Shown here piece by piece: positions 28,343 to 35,771 of a DNA stretch of 64,000 bases (its first letter is position 1; each line of letters starts with the position of its first letter). This DNA is from Rodentibacter caecimuris (GTDB lineage Bacteria; Pseudomonadota; Gammaproteobacteria; Enterobacterales; Pasteurellaceae): the NCBI RefSeq assembly GCF_001019715.1, contig NZ_BBXJ01000001.1, forward strand, positions 496,001 to 560,000. The letters are read 5' to 3'. The notes under the pieces are model-generated. The model did not search any database. It was not told the origin of the DNA and was given only the letters and a program-made list of their open reading frames with translations. The translations under genes and the position numbers were made by a program.

Positions 28343-29994
28343 AAGCGTGGGAAATGTACGCACAGCAGGTTAAAAGCGGTGAAATTATCGCTTGCAAACG
28401 CATAAGACAAGCCGTGAACCGTTACTTTCTAGACTTAGAAAACCCGAATTTCTACTTTGATAATGCCATTGTGGAACGGTTTATTAAGTTCTCCCGGTTA
28501 TGCCCGCACGTTAAAGGACCACTGCGAGGAAAGCCAATCGAGCTTTCAGACTGGCAAATCTTCCTGTTTGCGAATCTACTAGGCTTTAAATACAAAGACA
28601 CGGAATTGCGTAAATATCGTTCCGCTTATGTACAAGTTGCCCGCAAAAACGCAAAATCAACCGTGGCCGCTGTGCTTGCCAACTGGTTTTTATTAATGGA
28701 AAACGGACAACAGGATATTTACACCGCCGCCGTCAGCCGAGACAAAGCCCGAATTGTCTTTGATGATGCCCGTCAAATGTGCTTATTATCCAAACCGTTA
28801 AAAAAGCGGATCAGCATTTTGCAACACAAGATGATCAATCCCAAATCAAACAGCTTAATGCGACCATTGGCGGCTAAATCAAGCACCATTGAGGGAACAA
28901 ATCCTAGCCTTGCCATTCATTTACACCCGGATAACAGCGTTTATAGCGCCTTAGAATTAGGTCAAGGCGCACGCCCCGAAGGGCTTTTATTTGCTATCAC
29001 CACGGCAGGAAGTAACACCATTTCCGCCTGTAAACAACATTATGATTATTGCTGCCAAATCTTAGAGGGAAACGAACAAAACGACAGTATTTTCATCATG
29101 ATTTTTGAATTGGACGAAGAAAGCGAAATAGATAACCCGGAAAACTGGATAAAAGCCAATCCGAATATTGGCAAATCCATTCCTTACCTTGATTTTGAGA
29201 ACACCATTAAAAAAGCCCGTGGCATTCCGTCTGAATGGGTAGAAATGCTCACTAAACGCTTTAATGTCTGGTGTCAGGGAACAACACCATGGCTAGGCGA
29301 AGGAAATTGGGCACAATGTACTAGAGACTACACCGAAAGCGATTTACTGCATCAGGATTGCTATTTAGGGTTGGATTTATCCAGTACGAACGACTTAACC
29401 AGCCTTTGCTACACCTTCCCACAAGGGAAAAAAGTGCGGTTACTTACGCGCCACTATATCCCCGAATTTCAGCTTGAGAACGTGGCAAATAAAAACCGGG
29501 CCATATATCAAAACTCGGTGCGAAATGGTTGGCTTATTGCTACAGAGGGTGACTGTATCGACTATAACAAAATCCGAGATGATATTTTAAAAGATGCCGA
29601 AAACTTCAATATCAAAATGATTGGCTTTGATGTATGGAACGCCACCCACCTTAGGACCCAATTACAAGCGGCTGGGCTTGAGGTTGAACCATTCCCACAA
29701 ACCTATCAACGCTTTAGCCCAGTGGCAAAAAGTACGGAAGTGCTGATTAATCGCCAAGTGATAGAACACAACGGCGATCCGGTGCTTGAATGGGCATTAT
29801 CAAACGTAGTGATGGAAACAGACGCAAACGCAAACATTAAGCCAAACAAGAAGAAGGCAGCGAATAAAATCGATCCGGCAGTGGCTTTCTTGATGTCATT
29901 CGGAACCTATCAACTTGAATATGGTGATCTGATTTTTGAGTTATCAGAAGAACACAAACAAGCACTAGAGAATTTCAACGGACTAGACTTATGA
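28339..29994 (+). CDS. Terminase large subunit (HK97-type)
   Basis: 551 residues. ATPase part: YVQVARKNAKSTVAAVLANW (Walker A-like, about 95-114), with IYTAAVSRDKARIVF. Nuclease part: DCYLGLDLSSTNDLTSLCY (about 345) and KKAANKIDPAVAFLMSFG near the end. It drives and cuts DNA during packaging into the satellite capsid. It is coupled to terS. Confidence 0.93.
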   Translation: MKAWEMYAQQVKSGEIIACKRIRQAVNRYFLDLENPNFYFDNAIVERFIKFSRLCPHVKGPLRGKPIELSDWQIFLFANLLGFKYKDTELRKYRSAYVQVARKNAKSTVAAVLANWFLLMENGQQDIYTAAVSRDKARIVFDDARQMCLLSKPLKKRISILQHKMINPKSNSLMRPLAAKSSTIEGTNPSLAIHLHPDNSVYSALELGQGARPEGLLFAITTAGSNTISACKQHYDYCCQILEGNEQNDSIFIMIFELDEESEIDNPENWIKANPNIGKSIPYLDFENTIKKARGIPSEWVEMLTKRFNVWCQGTTPWLGEGNWAQCTRDYTESDLLHQDCYLGLDLSSTNDLTSLCYTFPQGKKVRLLTRHYIPEFQLENVANKNRAIYQNSVRNGWLIATEGDCIDYNKIRDDILKDAENFNIKMIGFDVWNATHLRTQLQAAGLEVEPFPQTYQRFSPVAKSTEVLINRQVIEHNGDPVLEWALSNVVMETDANANIKPNKKKAANKIDPAVAFLMSFGTYQLEYGDLIFELSEEHKQALENFNGLDL

Positions 29995-30065
29995 ACATAG
30001 AGTTACTAAATACGCTCGCTTATGCATTAGTGCTTTATTCTCTTTTTTATTATTGGAGTAAATAA
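29991..30065 (+). CDS. 24-residue membrane microprotein
   Basis: Starts inside the terL stop (ATGA) and encodes MNIELLNTLAYALVLYSLFY plus four residues, one membrane helix. Such tiny ORFs are common between terL and neck genes. The overlap suggests translation, but there is no independent support. Confidence 0.4.
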   Translation: MNIELLNTLAYALVLYSLFYYWSK

Positions 30066-30066
30066 A

Positions 30067-30537
30067 ATGGCAGCAAAAATAGAAGGTTTAAAAGAACTTG
30101 AGCGAAATATTAAACGCTATGTAAAAGATACACAGAAAGCGGTAAAACCATCAATTAGAAAAGCCCTAAATGCCGGTGCAAAATCGCTTAAGAAATCAAT
30201 TAAACCTAAAGTACCGGTTATTAGTAAAAGTACCGATTTTCGCCAAAAAGGCACAATAAAAAACAATGTTCGCCATAAAACAAAAGTCGCCAAACACGGA
30301 TTAAGCGGAATTACAACGATCAAAGTTATACGTCCTAAAGGTCAAAGAATGGCGAAAGTAGGAGAAAATACCAAAGATAGACGAGATCCATTTTACTGGT
30401 GGATGGTGGAATATGGCACGGTTAAAATGAAAGGTCGTCATTATATGGAAAAAGGCGCGCAAACCGGCAAAACTGAAGCGCTGAGAATAACGGAAGAAAC
30501 CTTTAAAAAAGAACTTAAAGAAAGAATGCCAAAATGA
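30067..30537 (+). CDS. HK97 gp10-like tail completion / neck protein
   Basis: 156 residues, basic. KEGLKELERNIKRY-type start (IEGLKELERNIKRY), KALNAGAKSLKKSIKPKVPV and the C-terminal DPFYWWMVEYGTVKMKGRHYMEKG are the HK97_gp10 signature. It links head neck and tail. With the gpU-like protein it is the only tail-related gene in the element. A terminator follows at once. Confidence 0.88.
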   Translation: MAAKIEGLKELERNIKRYVKDTQKAVKPSIRKALNAGAKSLKKSIKPKVPVISKSTDFRQKGTIKNNVRHKTKVAKHGLSGITTIKVIRPKGQRMAKVGENTKDRRDPFYWWMVEYGTVKMKGRHYMEKGAQTGKTEALRITEETFKKELKERMPK

Positions 30538-30540
30538 ACA

Positions 30541-30569
30541 AAAGCCCGTAATCACTACGGGCTTTTTTG
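30541..30569 (+). terminator. Terminator of the capsid/packaging operon
   Basis: AAAGCCCGTA/TACGGGCTTT around ATCAC, then six T residues, 3 bases after the stop. Confidence 0.9.
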
Positions 30570-30590
30570 TTTAACCCCAAAAGGAAAAAC

Positions 30591-30762
30591 ATGAAATCAC
30601 CAAAACGATAAGACAACCGAACTTGATTTGTCGCCAATATGCGCTATCAAAGGTTTTCAATCGGGCGGTTTACTCTTTCAAGCTCACCGCCAACTAAAGA
30701 ACTATGCAAATATGCCTAAATACATAGTGCCAATATTATACAACGCCCAATCATTGAGATAA
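30591..30762 (+). pseudogene. Possible frameshifted small gene
   Basis: AAAAGGAAAAAC precedes an ATG with only six codons before TAA. A shifted frame then stays open for about 50 codons (LSPICAIKGFQSGGLLFQAH and onward) to a TAA at 30760. The second frame has no start of its own, so a single indel may have broken a short gene. I do not recognise it with certainty. The remainder up to 30907 shows only a possible promoter (TTGACT near 30832) for the next gene. Confidence 0.3.
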
Positions 30763-30907
30763 ATAGCCGTAGCTTATAGGGGTTTAACGATTAAAGATTG
30801 AACTAATACAATGAATGATATGTAATCATAATTGACTACAGATCATTCTTAATATTAGAATACCCAAATAAAATATGAACTAACTGCCTGTTTAGTAATC
30901 TAAAACG

Positions 30908-31279
30908 ATGACCAGAAAAAATTCTAAAAAAAATTCAAGTACACAACCTAGATACGGGTATGGTGTAGGTGATAATCTTACACATATTGCCGTTACTGCT
31001 TTGACCAATGCTCCAGCTGTGGCATTTAGTTTTTTTATTATATATAGTACAATTTACTTAAGCGATGAAAAAAGAGAGTCAATCTTAAGCACCATTTTTG
31101 AGAAAGACTCAGCTCCAATATGGCCCTATGTAGTAATAGTTATTATGGCGATAATTTGGTTTATTCACGTAAAGCTCATTCGCCAATTACATAGTAGTAA
31201 TATGAGAGCTGCAGGATTAGAAAAATCTAAATTGCAAAGTAAGCTAGCCGGAAAGAATTTAGGCAGTAGTGACGATTAA
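30908..31279 (+). CDS. Unknown two-helix membrane protein of accessory module
   Basis: 123 residues. A polar Ser/Asn-rich N-terminus is followed by two membrane helices (about 36-53 and 72-90) and a charged tail. I do not recognise the family. It lies between two terminators with a partner 18 bases downstream, and both are more AT-rich than the capsid genes. This is the place where satellites carry accessory cargo such as phage interference or defence genes; function not known. Confidence 0.55.
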   Translation: MTRKNSKKNSSTQPRYGYGVGDNLTHIAVTALTNAPAVAFSFFIIYSTIYLSDEKRESILSTIFEKDSAPIWPYVVIVIMAIIWFIHVKLIRQLHSSNMRAAGLEKSKLQSKLAGKNLGSSDD

Positions 31280-31297
31280 TAAACTAAAGGTGAATAT

Positions 31298-31849
31298 ATG
31301 TTAACGATCCATATATTAGTAACATACTTACTTATAGATTTTATTTATAGAAAAATTATTTTACCTTCTATTCGACAACAATATAGAGATAGACTCTTTC
31401 AAATACGAGATAAAATTAGAATTAGAATAATTGAAGGTAATTTAAACAAAACTGATTTAAACGCTGCAAATTTGATGAATTCTAGATTAAATAGTTTTAT
31501 TAATAGGTTACATATTTTGAATATGAGTAACCAAATTAGAACGCAAGTATTTATGAAGAACAATCCTGAAATAGCAAAAAAAATAGATATTGAGGTAAAA
31601 AAAGAGTTTGATTTACTAATAAACTGTTCTACCATTGAAATCAAAGAAAGTTTTATAGATATGATGGATATATTACAAAAAGTTTCTTTATATAATAATT
31701 TAATTACATTCTTAACTTGGCTACCTATAGTTTTATTGTATTTATTATATAGACTTTTAGCAAATTCTATAAAAGATCTAATATATGAAATTAGAATATC
31801 CAATGCAAATATAGAGAAATTAGATGAGAAATATGTCAATCTAACATAA
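31298..31849 (+). CDS. Unknown membrane-anchored protein of accessory module
   Basis: 183 residues with an N-terminal hydrophobic segment (about 2-18), a basic region (RQQYRDRLFQIRDKIRIRII), a long helical middle and a second membrane helix (about 138-156), then a short helical tail. Strongly AT-rich. No family recognised. It probably works with the preceding membrane protein; a terminator follows at once. Confidence 0.55.
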   Translation: MLTIHILVTYLLIDFIYRKIILPSIRQQYRDRLFQIRDKIRIRIIEGNLNKTDLNAANLMNSRLNSFINRLHILNMSNQIRTQVFMKNNPEIAKKIDIEVKKEFDLLINCSTIEIKESFIDMMDILQKVSLYNNLITFLTWLPIVLLYLLYRLLANSIKDLIYEIRISNANIEKLDEKYVNLT

Positions 31850-31856
31850 GCTAGTT

Positions 31857-31882
31857 AAAACCACCTATTATAGGTGGTTTTA
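31857..31882 (+). terminator. Terminator of the accessory membrane module
   Basis: AAAACCACCTA/TAGGTGGTTTT around TTA, followed by T-rich sequence, 8 bases after the stop codon. Confidence 0.88.
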
Positions 31883-31889
31883 TTTATTC

Positions 31890-31979
31890 TTGGCTAGAAA
31901 AAATAAATAGCTATAAGAATAATTTTAACGCACCTAGGCTGATCCCCGAAAGCAAGACACCTTATCTTGTTGGTGCGTT
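31890..31979 (+). ncRNA. Promoter and structured leader RNA, possibly C4-like
   Basis: A promoter reads TTGGCT (31890-31895), 16 bases, TATAAG (31912-31917). The RNA then has a closing stem AACGCACC (31927-31934) / GGTGCGTT (31972-31979) around GGCTGATCCCCGAAAG and the small hairpin CAAGA/TCTTG. CCTTAT (31960-31965) is complementary to ATAAGG (31986-31991) before the next gene. The layout resembles the C4 antisense RNA seen better at 34747, but complementarity is short. Confidence 0.4.
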
Positions 31980-32012
31980 CCTATCATAAGGGAAAATGCG
32001 AAAGGGGCATGT

Positions 32013-32612
32013 ATGGATAAAATGTTATCTATTGTTTTAAATGGCGTAAATAAAATACAAAAAATAACATCTGAATATGGGCTTACAGAAAAGGATTTTA
32101 ATAAATCATTAGAAAAATGCATTAATATGTTTAGTGAATTTGGACTAGATGAGGATGATATACTTGATGACTTATTAAATAATGAAATAGATATATCAGA
32201 CACAAAGGAGAATGCCCTGTATTTTATAAATATTTTAGAAAAACTATTTTTAAATTTTATCTATAATAAAAATAAGTTAATAGGAAATAATTTAACAAGC
32301 GAGCATAAAGATATAGATAGAAAATATTTATTAGGGTTAAAAATGATAACCTCATCTATAAAGAAAGATATAAATGAGATTTTAATTTGCGCCAAAGTTT
32401 CACCAAAAGTTCAAAACCATATCAGAGGAAAAGCACCTAAACGCAAAAAACAATCCCAAATTGAAGCCGAACAGCTTGCTAAAGATATATGGGAGAAAGA
32501 TTCGAGTATCACTCAAGAAAATATGGCTTATCAACTCAAAGATAAGTTAGAGCTGAAACAAAGTATCCAAACAATCATCCGCTGGATTAAACCTTTTCAG
32601 CCGAAAAAATAA
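32013..32612 (+). CDS. Unknown satellite protein with possible C-terminal DNA-binding domain
   Basis: 199 residues. The N-terminal 130 residues are acidic and helical and AT-rich; the last 70 (KAPKRKKQSQIEAEQLAKDI to IQTIIRWIKPFQPKK) look like a helix-turn-helix-type segment found at the ends of several phage proteins. Function unknown. It is the first gene behind the structured leader and upstream of alpA, so a regulatory role is likely but inferred. Confidence 0.5.
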   Translation: MDKMLSIVLNGVNKIQKITSEYGLTEKDFNKSLEKCINMFSEFGLDEDDILDDLLNNEIDISDTKENALYFINILEKLFLNFIYNKNKLIGNNLTSEHKDIDRKYLLGLKMITSSIKKDINEILICAKVSPKVQNHIRGKAPKRKKQSQIEAEQLAKDIWEKDSSITQENMAYQLKDKLELKQSIQTIIRWIKPFQPKK

Positions 32613-32630
32613 AAATTTACCAATGATCAT

Positions 32631-32702
32631 AAGTTGCTTTTGTATGTTGAAAAGCAACTTATATATGTTCAAAAGCAGCTTTTATACGTTGAAAAGCTGC
32701 TT
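32631..32702. repeat. Twin 11-bp inverted repeats upstream of alpA
   Basis: AAGTTGCTTTT/AAAAGCAACTT (32631-32660) and AAGCAGCTTTT/AAAAGCTGCTT (32673-32702) are perfect hairpins with loops GTATGTTG and ATACGTTG. The four arms are variants of one 11-mer. They could be consecutive terminators or operator sites for AlpA or another regulator. Confidence 0.6.
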
Positions 32703-32791
32703 ATCCGTTTTTCAACCTTCCAAAAATCCCTTCTAATACCACCCGTAACGTTACACAACCTCACAAATATTTAACTAACGGAAGGTATCTT

Positions 32792-32995
32792 ATGAACAGA
32801 CCTCAAACCCAACCTAAAAAATTAATCAGCAAAGCAGATGTATTACATTTAGTTTCTTTTGGTGGAACTAAATTAAACGAATTAGTTAAAGCCAAACAAT
32901 TCCCACAGCCGATCCGCTTTTCACAAAACTTTATCCGGTGGGATTTAGAAGAAGTGAATAACTGGATTGAAGAACAAAAAGCGGCTCGAGTTTAA
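32792..32995 (+). CDS. alpA: AlpA-family transcriptional activator
   Basis: 67 residues with the AlpA/MerR-like helix-turn-helix: LISKADVLHLVSFGGTKLNE, FPQPIRFSQNFIRWDLEEV and NNWIEEQKAARV. AlpA proteins switch on satellite and cryptic-prophage genes, including excision and replication genes, and are a hallmark of Gram-negative PICIs. It is followed by a strong ribosome binding site for the next gene. Confidence 0.88.
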   Translation: MNRPQTQPKKLISKADVLHLVSFGGTKLNELVKAKQFPQPIRFSQNFIRWDLEEVNNWIEEQKAARV

Positions 32996-33004
32996 GGAGG
33001 GAAT

Positions 33005-33745
33005 ATGATGACAACTAAACAAGTTACCCAAGATATTAATCTACTTCTGCCGGTACAAGAAATCAGTATCAAAGGCGAAGTTATGCAATATACCTTTGCA
33101 AGAACATTGCACGCTTTTTTAGGGAGCAAGCAAAAGTTTACAAACTGGTTCGATAGCCGTGTAGAGAAATATGACTTTATCGAAAATGAAGATTTTTGCG
33201 TAATAAATTTATCACGCAAAAAATCAAAAGGGCGAGGTGGGCATAACAAAATTGATTACCGCATTTCTCTTGATATGGCGAAGGAGTTAGCCATGGTGGA
33301 AAGCAACGAGCAGGGAAAATTAGCAAGACGTTATTTTATTCAATGCGAAAAAGCCTTACAGACTGTCGCACCGCAGATTCATTCCGAACTATTAACACAA
33401 TGGAAAGCGACAAGAGACAGCACCGGCAAAGGCTACCGCCCACTATGCGCCGCGCTTGACCGCAATCGCAAACGGCAAGGAAAACCCATTCCTCGTTATT
33501 TGTTCACTAACGAAACCAACATGCTGACAAGTATCGTGCTAGGAATGAGTGTTCACAAATACAAAACAATTCATCAAATCACGGGCGAAATCCGTTCTCA
33601 CCTAACCGCCGACCAACTCGCCGAACTGGAATATCTAGAACGAGCGGACGAAATGCTGTTAGACAGTGATGTGAACGACTTTGAAGCCCGTCGATTAAAG
33701 CTAATTGCAATGCGGAACAATCGTTTTGAGAAATTGGCAGCATAG
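33005..33745 (+). CDS. AntA/AntB-type antirepressor-like protein, copy 1
   Basis: 246 residues; AAGGAGGG precedes the start. N-terminal AntA-type domain (QYTFARTLHAFLGSKQKFTN, then DYRISLDMAKELAMVESNEQ) and a C-terminal domain shared with the next gene (KRQGKPIPRYLFTNETNMLT, IVLGMSVHKYKTIHQITGEI). P1-type antirepressors of this family inactivate phage repressors. In a satellite this could derepress a helper or itself; that is inference. Confidence 0.75.
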   Translation: MMTTKQVTQDINLLLPVQEISIKGEVMQYTFARTLHAFLGSKQKFTNWFDSRVEKYDFIENEDFCVINLSRKKSKGRGGHNKIDYRISLDMAKELAMVESNEQGKLARRYFIQCEKALQTVAPQIHSELLTQWKATRDSTGKGYRPLCAALDRNRKRQGKPIPRYLFTNETNMLTSIVLGMSVHKYKTIHQITGEIRSHLTADQLAELEYLERADEMLLDSDVNDFEARRLKLIAMRNNRFEKLAA

Positions 33746-33756
33746 GAGAATAACAA

Positions 33757-34551
33757 GTGAAAACTACCCAAGCGAAAACCGAAATCACAGCTCTACTTGC
33801 TCACCCTTTGAATTTATTTGAGGGAGTAGAAGGCATTAATGCCCGTAATGTGCATAGACTTTTGAAAGTGGGGCGTGATTATTCAAACTGGATTAAAGCC
33901 CGAATTAAACAAGCTGGATTTATTGAAAATCAAGATTTTGTGATTGTAGAAAATTTGAGCTCGCCAGCTTTGTTAAGCAAAAGTGATGAAGAATTGAGCT
34001 CACCAAATTTGGCGAGCGCAAAAAATAAGCGGTTATCAATGGCACGCCCTCAAAAACTTATTGACTACATCATCACCCTAGACACTGCTAAGCACCTTTG
34101 CTTGATGGAGAAAAACGAAATCGGGCGAGCTATCCGCCAACACTTTATCGAGGCAGAGAAACAGCTCAAACAGGTTGCACCAAAGATTTATAAAAACACC
34201 TTAGCCAAAACCCAAGCAAGATTAGAGGCTATCGATCATAACCGGGAAATGACTGACGCAATCCAAGCCAGTTTAAAACGACAAGGGAAAGCCCCAAAAC
34301 CGCACCATTTCAGCATTAATCATGAACTGGTAGATAGCCTTGTCTTAGGTGAGAACGTTCGACAGTGGAAAGCTAAGCACGGAATTTTAGGCAGAGTACG
34401 AGATAGTTTTAATGTGAATCAAATGACTTTACTCAAACTCTTATTAAAGACCAATGCAAGCCTGATTAATTTAGATATGCCGTATCAAGAACGTAAGGCA
34501 CAGTTGGAGAAATTAAGTCAGCGTTATTTAAGCGAGCAGTTGGCGGCATAA
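33757..34551 (+). CDS. AntA/AntB-type antirepressor-like protein, copy 2
   Basis: 264 residues from a GTG with AGGAG upstream. Same two-domain plan as the preceding protein: AntA-type N-terminus (INARNVHRLLKVGRDYSNWI, IDYIITLDTAKHLCLMEKNE) and the shared C-terminal part (KRQGKAPKPHHFSINHELVD, LVLGENVRQWKAKHGILGRV). The two are diverged paralogues in tandem. An insert with two LSSP segments (about residues 68-86) is unique to this copy. Confidence 0.75.
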   Translation: MKTTQAKTEITALLAHPLNLFEGVEGINARNVHRLLKVGRDYSNWIKARIKQAGFIENQDFVIVENLSSPALLSKSDEELSSPNLASAKNKRLSMARPQKLIDYIITLDTAKHLCLMEKNEIGRAIRQHFIEAEKQLKQVAPKIYKNTLAKTQARLEAIDHNREMTDAIQASLKRQGKAPKPHHFSINHELVDSLVLGENVRQWKAKHGILGRVRDSFNVNQMTLLKLLLKTNASLINLDMPYQERKAQLEKLSQRYLSEQLAA

Positions 34552-34573
34552 GACAACAAAATAAATTTACCGC

Positions 34574-34700
34574 TTGACACTTTCCCACGATAGGCATAGA
34601 GTAAAAAGGCAGTCTGAAAAAGAGATTGCCGAGCGTAGGAAACTCGAAAATTTAATTAACGGCGAACAGTAACACGCCTTTTAATCGTGTTATTTTTGTT
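34574..34700 (+). promoter_or_regulatory. Promoter TTGACA-N17-TAGAGT and downstream terminator
   Basis: TTGACA at 34574-34579 and TAGAGT at 34597-34602 form a promoter-like pair. A hairpin with T run (AACACG/CGTGTT, 34671-34691) follows about 70 bases later. A 32-codon frame ending in TAA at 34670 fills the gap but lacks a ribosome binding site. Either a short RNA or a leader peptide with attenuator is possible. Confidence 0.4.
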
Positions 34701-34723
34701 TGTAGCACCCACACACCTAAAAT
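34696..34723 (+). promoter_or_regulatory. Putative promoter of the C4-type RNA
   Basis: TTGTTT (34696-34701), 16 bases, TAAAAT (34718-34723), placing a start near 34730, just before the structured RNA. Confidence 0.45.
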
Positions 34724-34746
34724 AAGCCAATAGGCTTGTTCTCAAT

Positions 34747-34819
34747 GGTAGTGTAACGGGCAGCCGAAAGGCTGATCGCTCTCCGTTAGTGGCGATATTT
34801 CCTACCCCGTTACGCTACC
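34747..34819 (+). ncRNA. C4-type antisense RNA
   Basis: A 14-bp closing stem (34747-34760 with 34806-34819, one mismatch) encloses two hairpins: CAGCC-GAAA-GGCTG (34761-34774) and ATCGC/GCGAT (34775-34796). Two internal segments match the downstream leader as antisense: CTCCGTTAGT (34781-34790) to ACTAACGGAG (34860-34869), and TTTCCTAC (34798-34805) to GTAGGAAA (34829-34836). The target includes the GGAG ribosome binding site of the Icd-like gene. This is the a'/b' and a''/b'' design of phage P1/P7 C4 RNA. A covariance search with the Rfam C4 model would settle it. Confidence 0.75.
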
Positions 34820-34828
34820 GCCCAAACC

Positions 34829-34869
34829 GTAGGAAAGTTTAGCGGTAGCCCTCGAGTTTACTAACGGAG
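34829..34869 (+). promoter_or_regulatory. Target sites of the C4-type RNA over the Icd-like gene leader
   Basis: GTAGGAAA (34829-34836) and ACTAACGGAG (34860-34869), both perfectly complementary to the upstream RNA, in the reverse order needed for a collinear duplex. The second contains the GGAG Shine-Dalgarno sequence 8 bases before the ATG at 34878. Pairing would block translation and, by coupling or termination, the operon behind it. Confidence 0.7.
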
Positions 34870-34877
34870 CTATCAGA

Positions 34878-35069
34878 ATGTTTACTTACCTATTTGCGGG
34901 CGTAATCCGCACAGACTTATCTAATCAAATCCATTATTTACGAATTACAGCTAAAACAGAAAATGAGGCGAGAGCCAAGTTATCCCGTCAATTCGTGCTT
35001 ATTTTTGCGGGAAGAATAAAAGTATCCCCAACCTCCTCTTTAAGTCATAAGGGGGTGAATCATGCTTAA
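34878..35069 (+). CDS. Icd-like small protein (host cell division inhibitor family)
   Basis: 63 residues. LRITAKTENEARAKLSRQFV followed by LIFAGRI is the pattern of the small Icd-like family found in P1-type and satellite operons. In P1 icd is the gene directly under C4 control; here the same order holds. Whether it inhibits division is not known. The next gene overlaps its end. Confidence 0.6.
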   Translation: MFTYLFAGVIRTDLSNQIHYLRITAKTENEARAKLSRQFVLIFAGRIKVSPTSSLSHKGVNHA

Positions 35070-35397
35070 ATATAACGCTATTCAATGCACACTATTTGAA
35101 AAAGTAGATAGTGACGACACCACCAAAGAAAGCCTAGAGGCTATCCGCACCGAAAGCGAACATCTTTGCGAATCAATCGAACATGGTTTATTTGCCATAG
35201 GGAAGATGATGGAACACTTAGGCTTTTTTGCCGATGAGAAAGAGCAGAATTTCAGCAATCAAGCCTTAGACAATCGCTCGATTAGACAATTAGGCGGATT
35301 AATTTCCGCTAATGCTTATCTTCTCAATGCGTTACGAGATAGCGCAAGCAATGCCGAATTTCACCTTAGCAATATGAAAGGGGGCGTAAATGAATAA
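35062..35397 (+). CDS. Hypothetical satellite protein
   Basis: 111 residues, acidic, helical (SLEAIRTESEHLCESIEHGL, LGGLISANAYLLNALRDSAS). It resembles small phage-encoded helical proteins without known activity. It overlaps both neighbours by about eight bases, so it belongs to the C4-controlled operon. Confidence 0.55.
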   Translation: MLKYNAIQCTLFEKVDSDDTTKESLEAIRTESEHLCESIEHGLFAIGKMMEHLGFFADEKEQNFSNQALDNRSIRQLGGLISANAYLLNALRDSASNAEFHLSNMKGGVNE

Positions 35398-35578
35398 CGT
35401 TATCCTACACTATCAAGACGGGCGCACGTTTATTGGCGCGGAAGGTGTCACCCTTGCACGAGCGGAAGAAATCAAAGCCTACATTGAATCAAACAAAGAT
35501 GATTTTAGCTATCGTGATGTTGTGGCAGTGGAGATTAAGCACACAGGGGGAAATGATGAAAAAGCCGAGAACGATTAA
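35390..35578 (+). CDS. Hypothetical satellite protein
   Basis: 62 residues, acidic, with an EIKAYIESNKDDFSYRDVVA core. No family recognised. It overlaps the previous and following genes, typical of a translationally coupled early operon. Confidence 0.5.
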   Translation: MNNVILHYQDGRTFIGAEGVTLARAEEIKAYIESNKDDFSYRDVVAVEIKHTGGNDEKAEND

Positions 35579-35771
35579 AGCACTCAAGGAACCATACAGC
35601 CCTACACCGGAGCAGTTAGAAAAATCGGTAAAACGTATCAAGCAGTTTTTAGCATTCGCTGAAGATTATTTGCATAACGGACACTATAACGGGTTAGTCA
35701 CATCAATCGAGCAAATTAAGAAAGCGGCAACGATTAGAAAGCCGAGAACAGCGACAGGCGGTGGACGATGA
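35556..35771 (+). CDS. Hypothetical basic satellite protein
   Basis: 71 residues from ATG at 35556 (an ATG stands also at 35553), with GGGGG five bases upstream. Lys/Arg-rich ends flank a helical centre (EQLEKSVKRIKQFLAFAEDY). No family recognised. It overlaps both neighbours. Confidence 0.5.
   Translation: MKKPRTIKALKEPYSPTPEQLEKSVKRIKQFLAFAEDYLHNGHYNGLVTSIEQIKKAATIRKPRTATGGGR

Noticed and set aside
31399-31839. 146-codon minus-strand frame opposite the second accessory membrane gene
   Set aside because: It is the low-complexity shadow of an AT-rich gene, Ile/Phe/Ser-rich, without a ribosome binding site; the plus-strand gene has better start and operon context.
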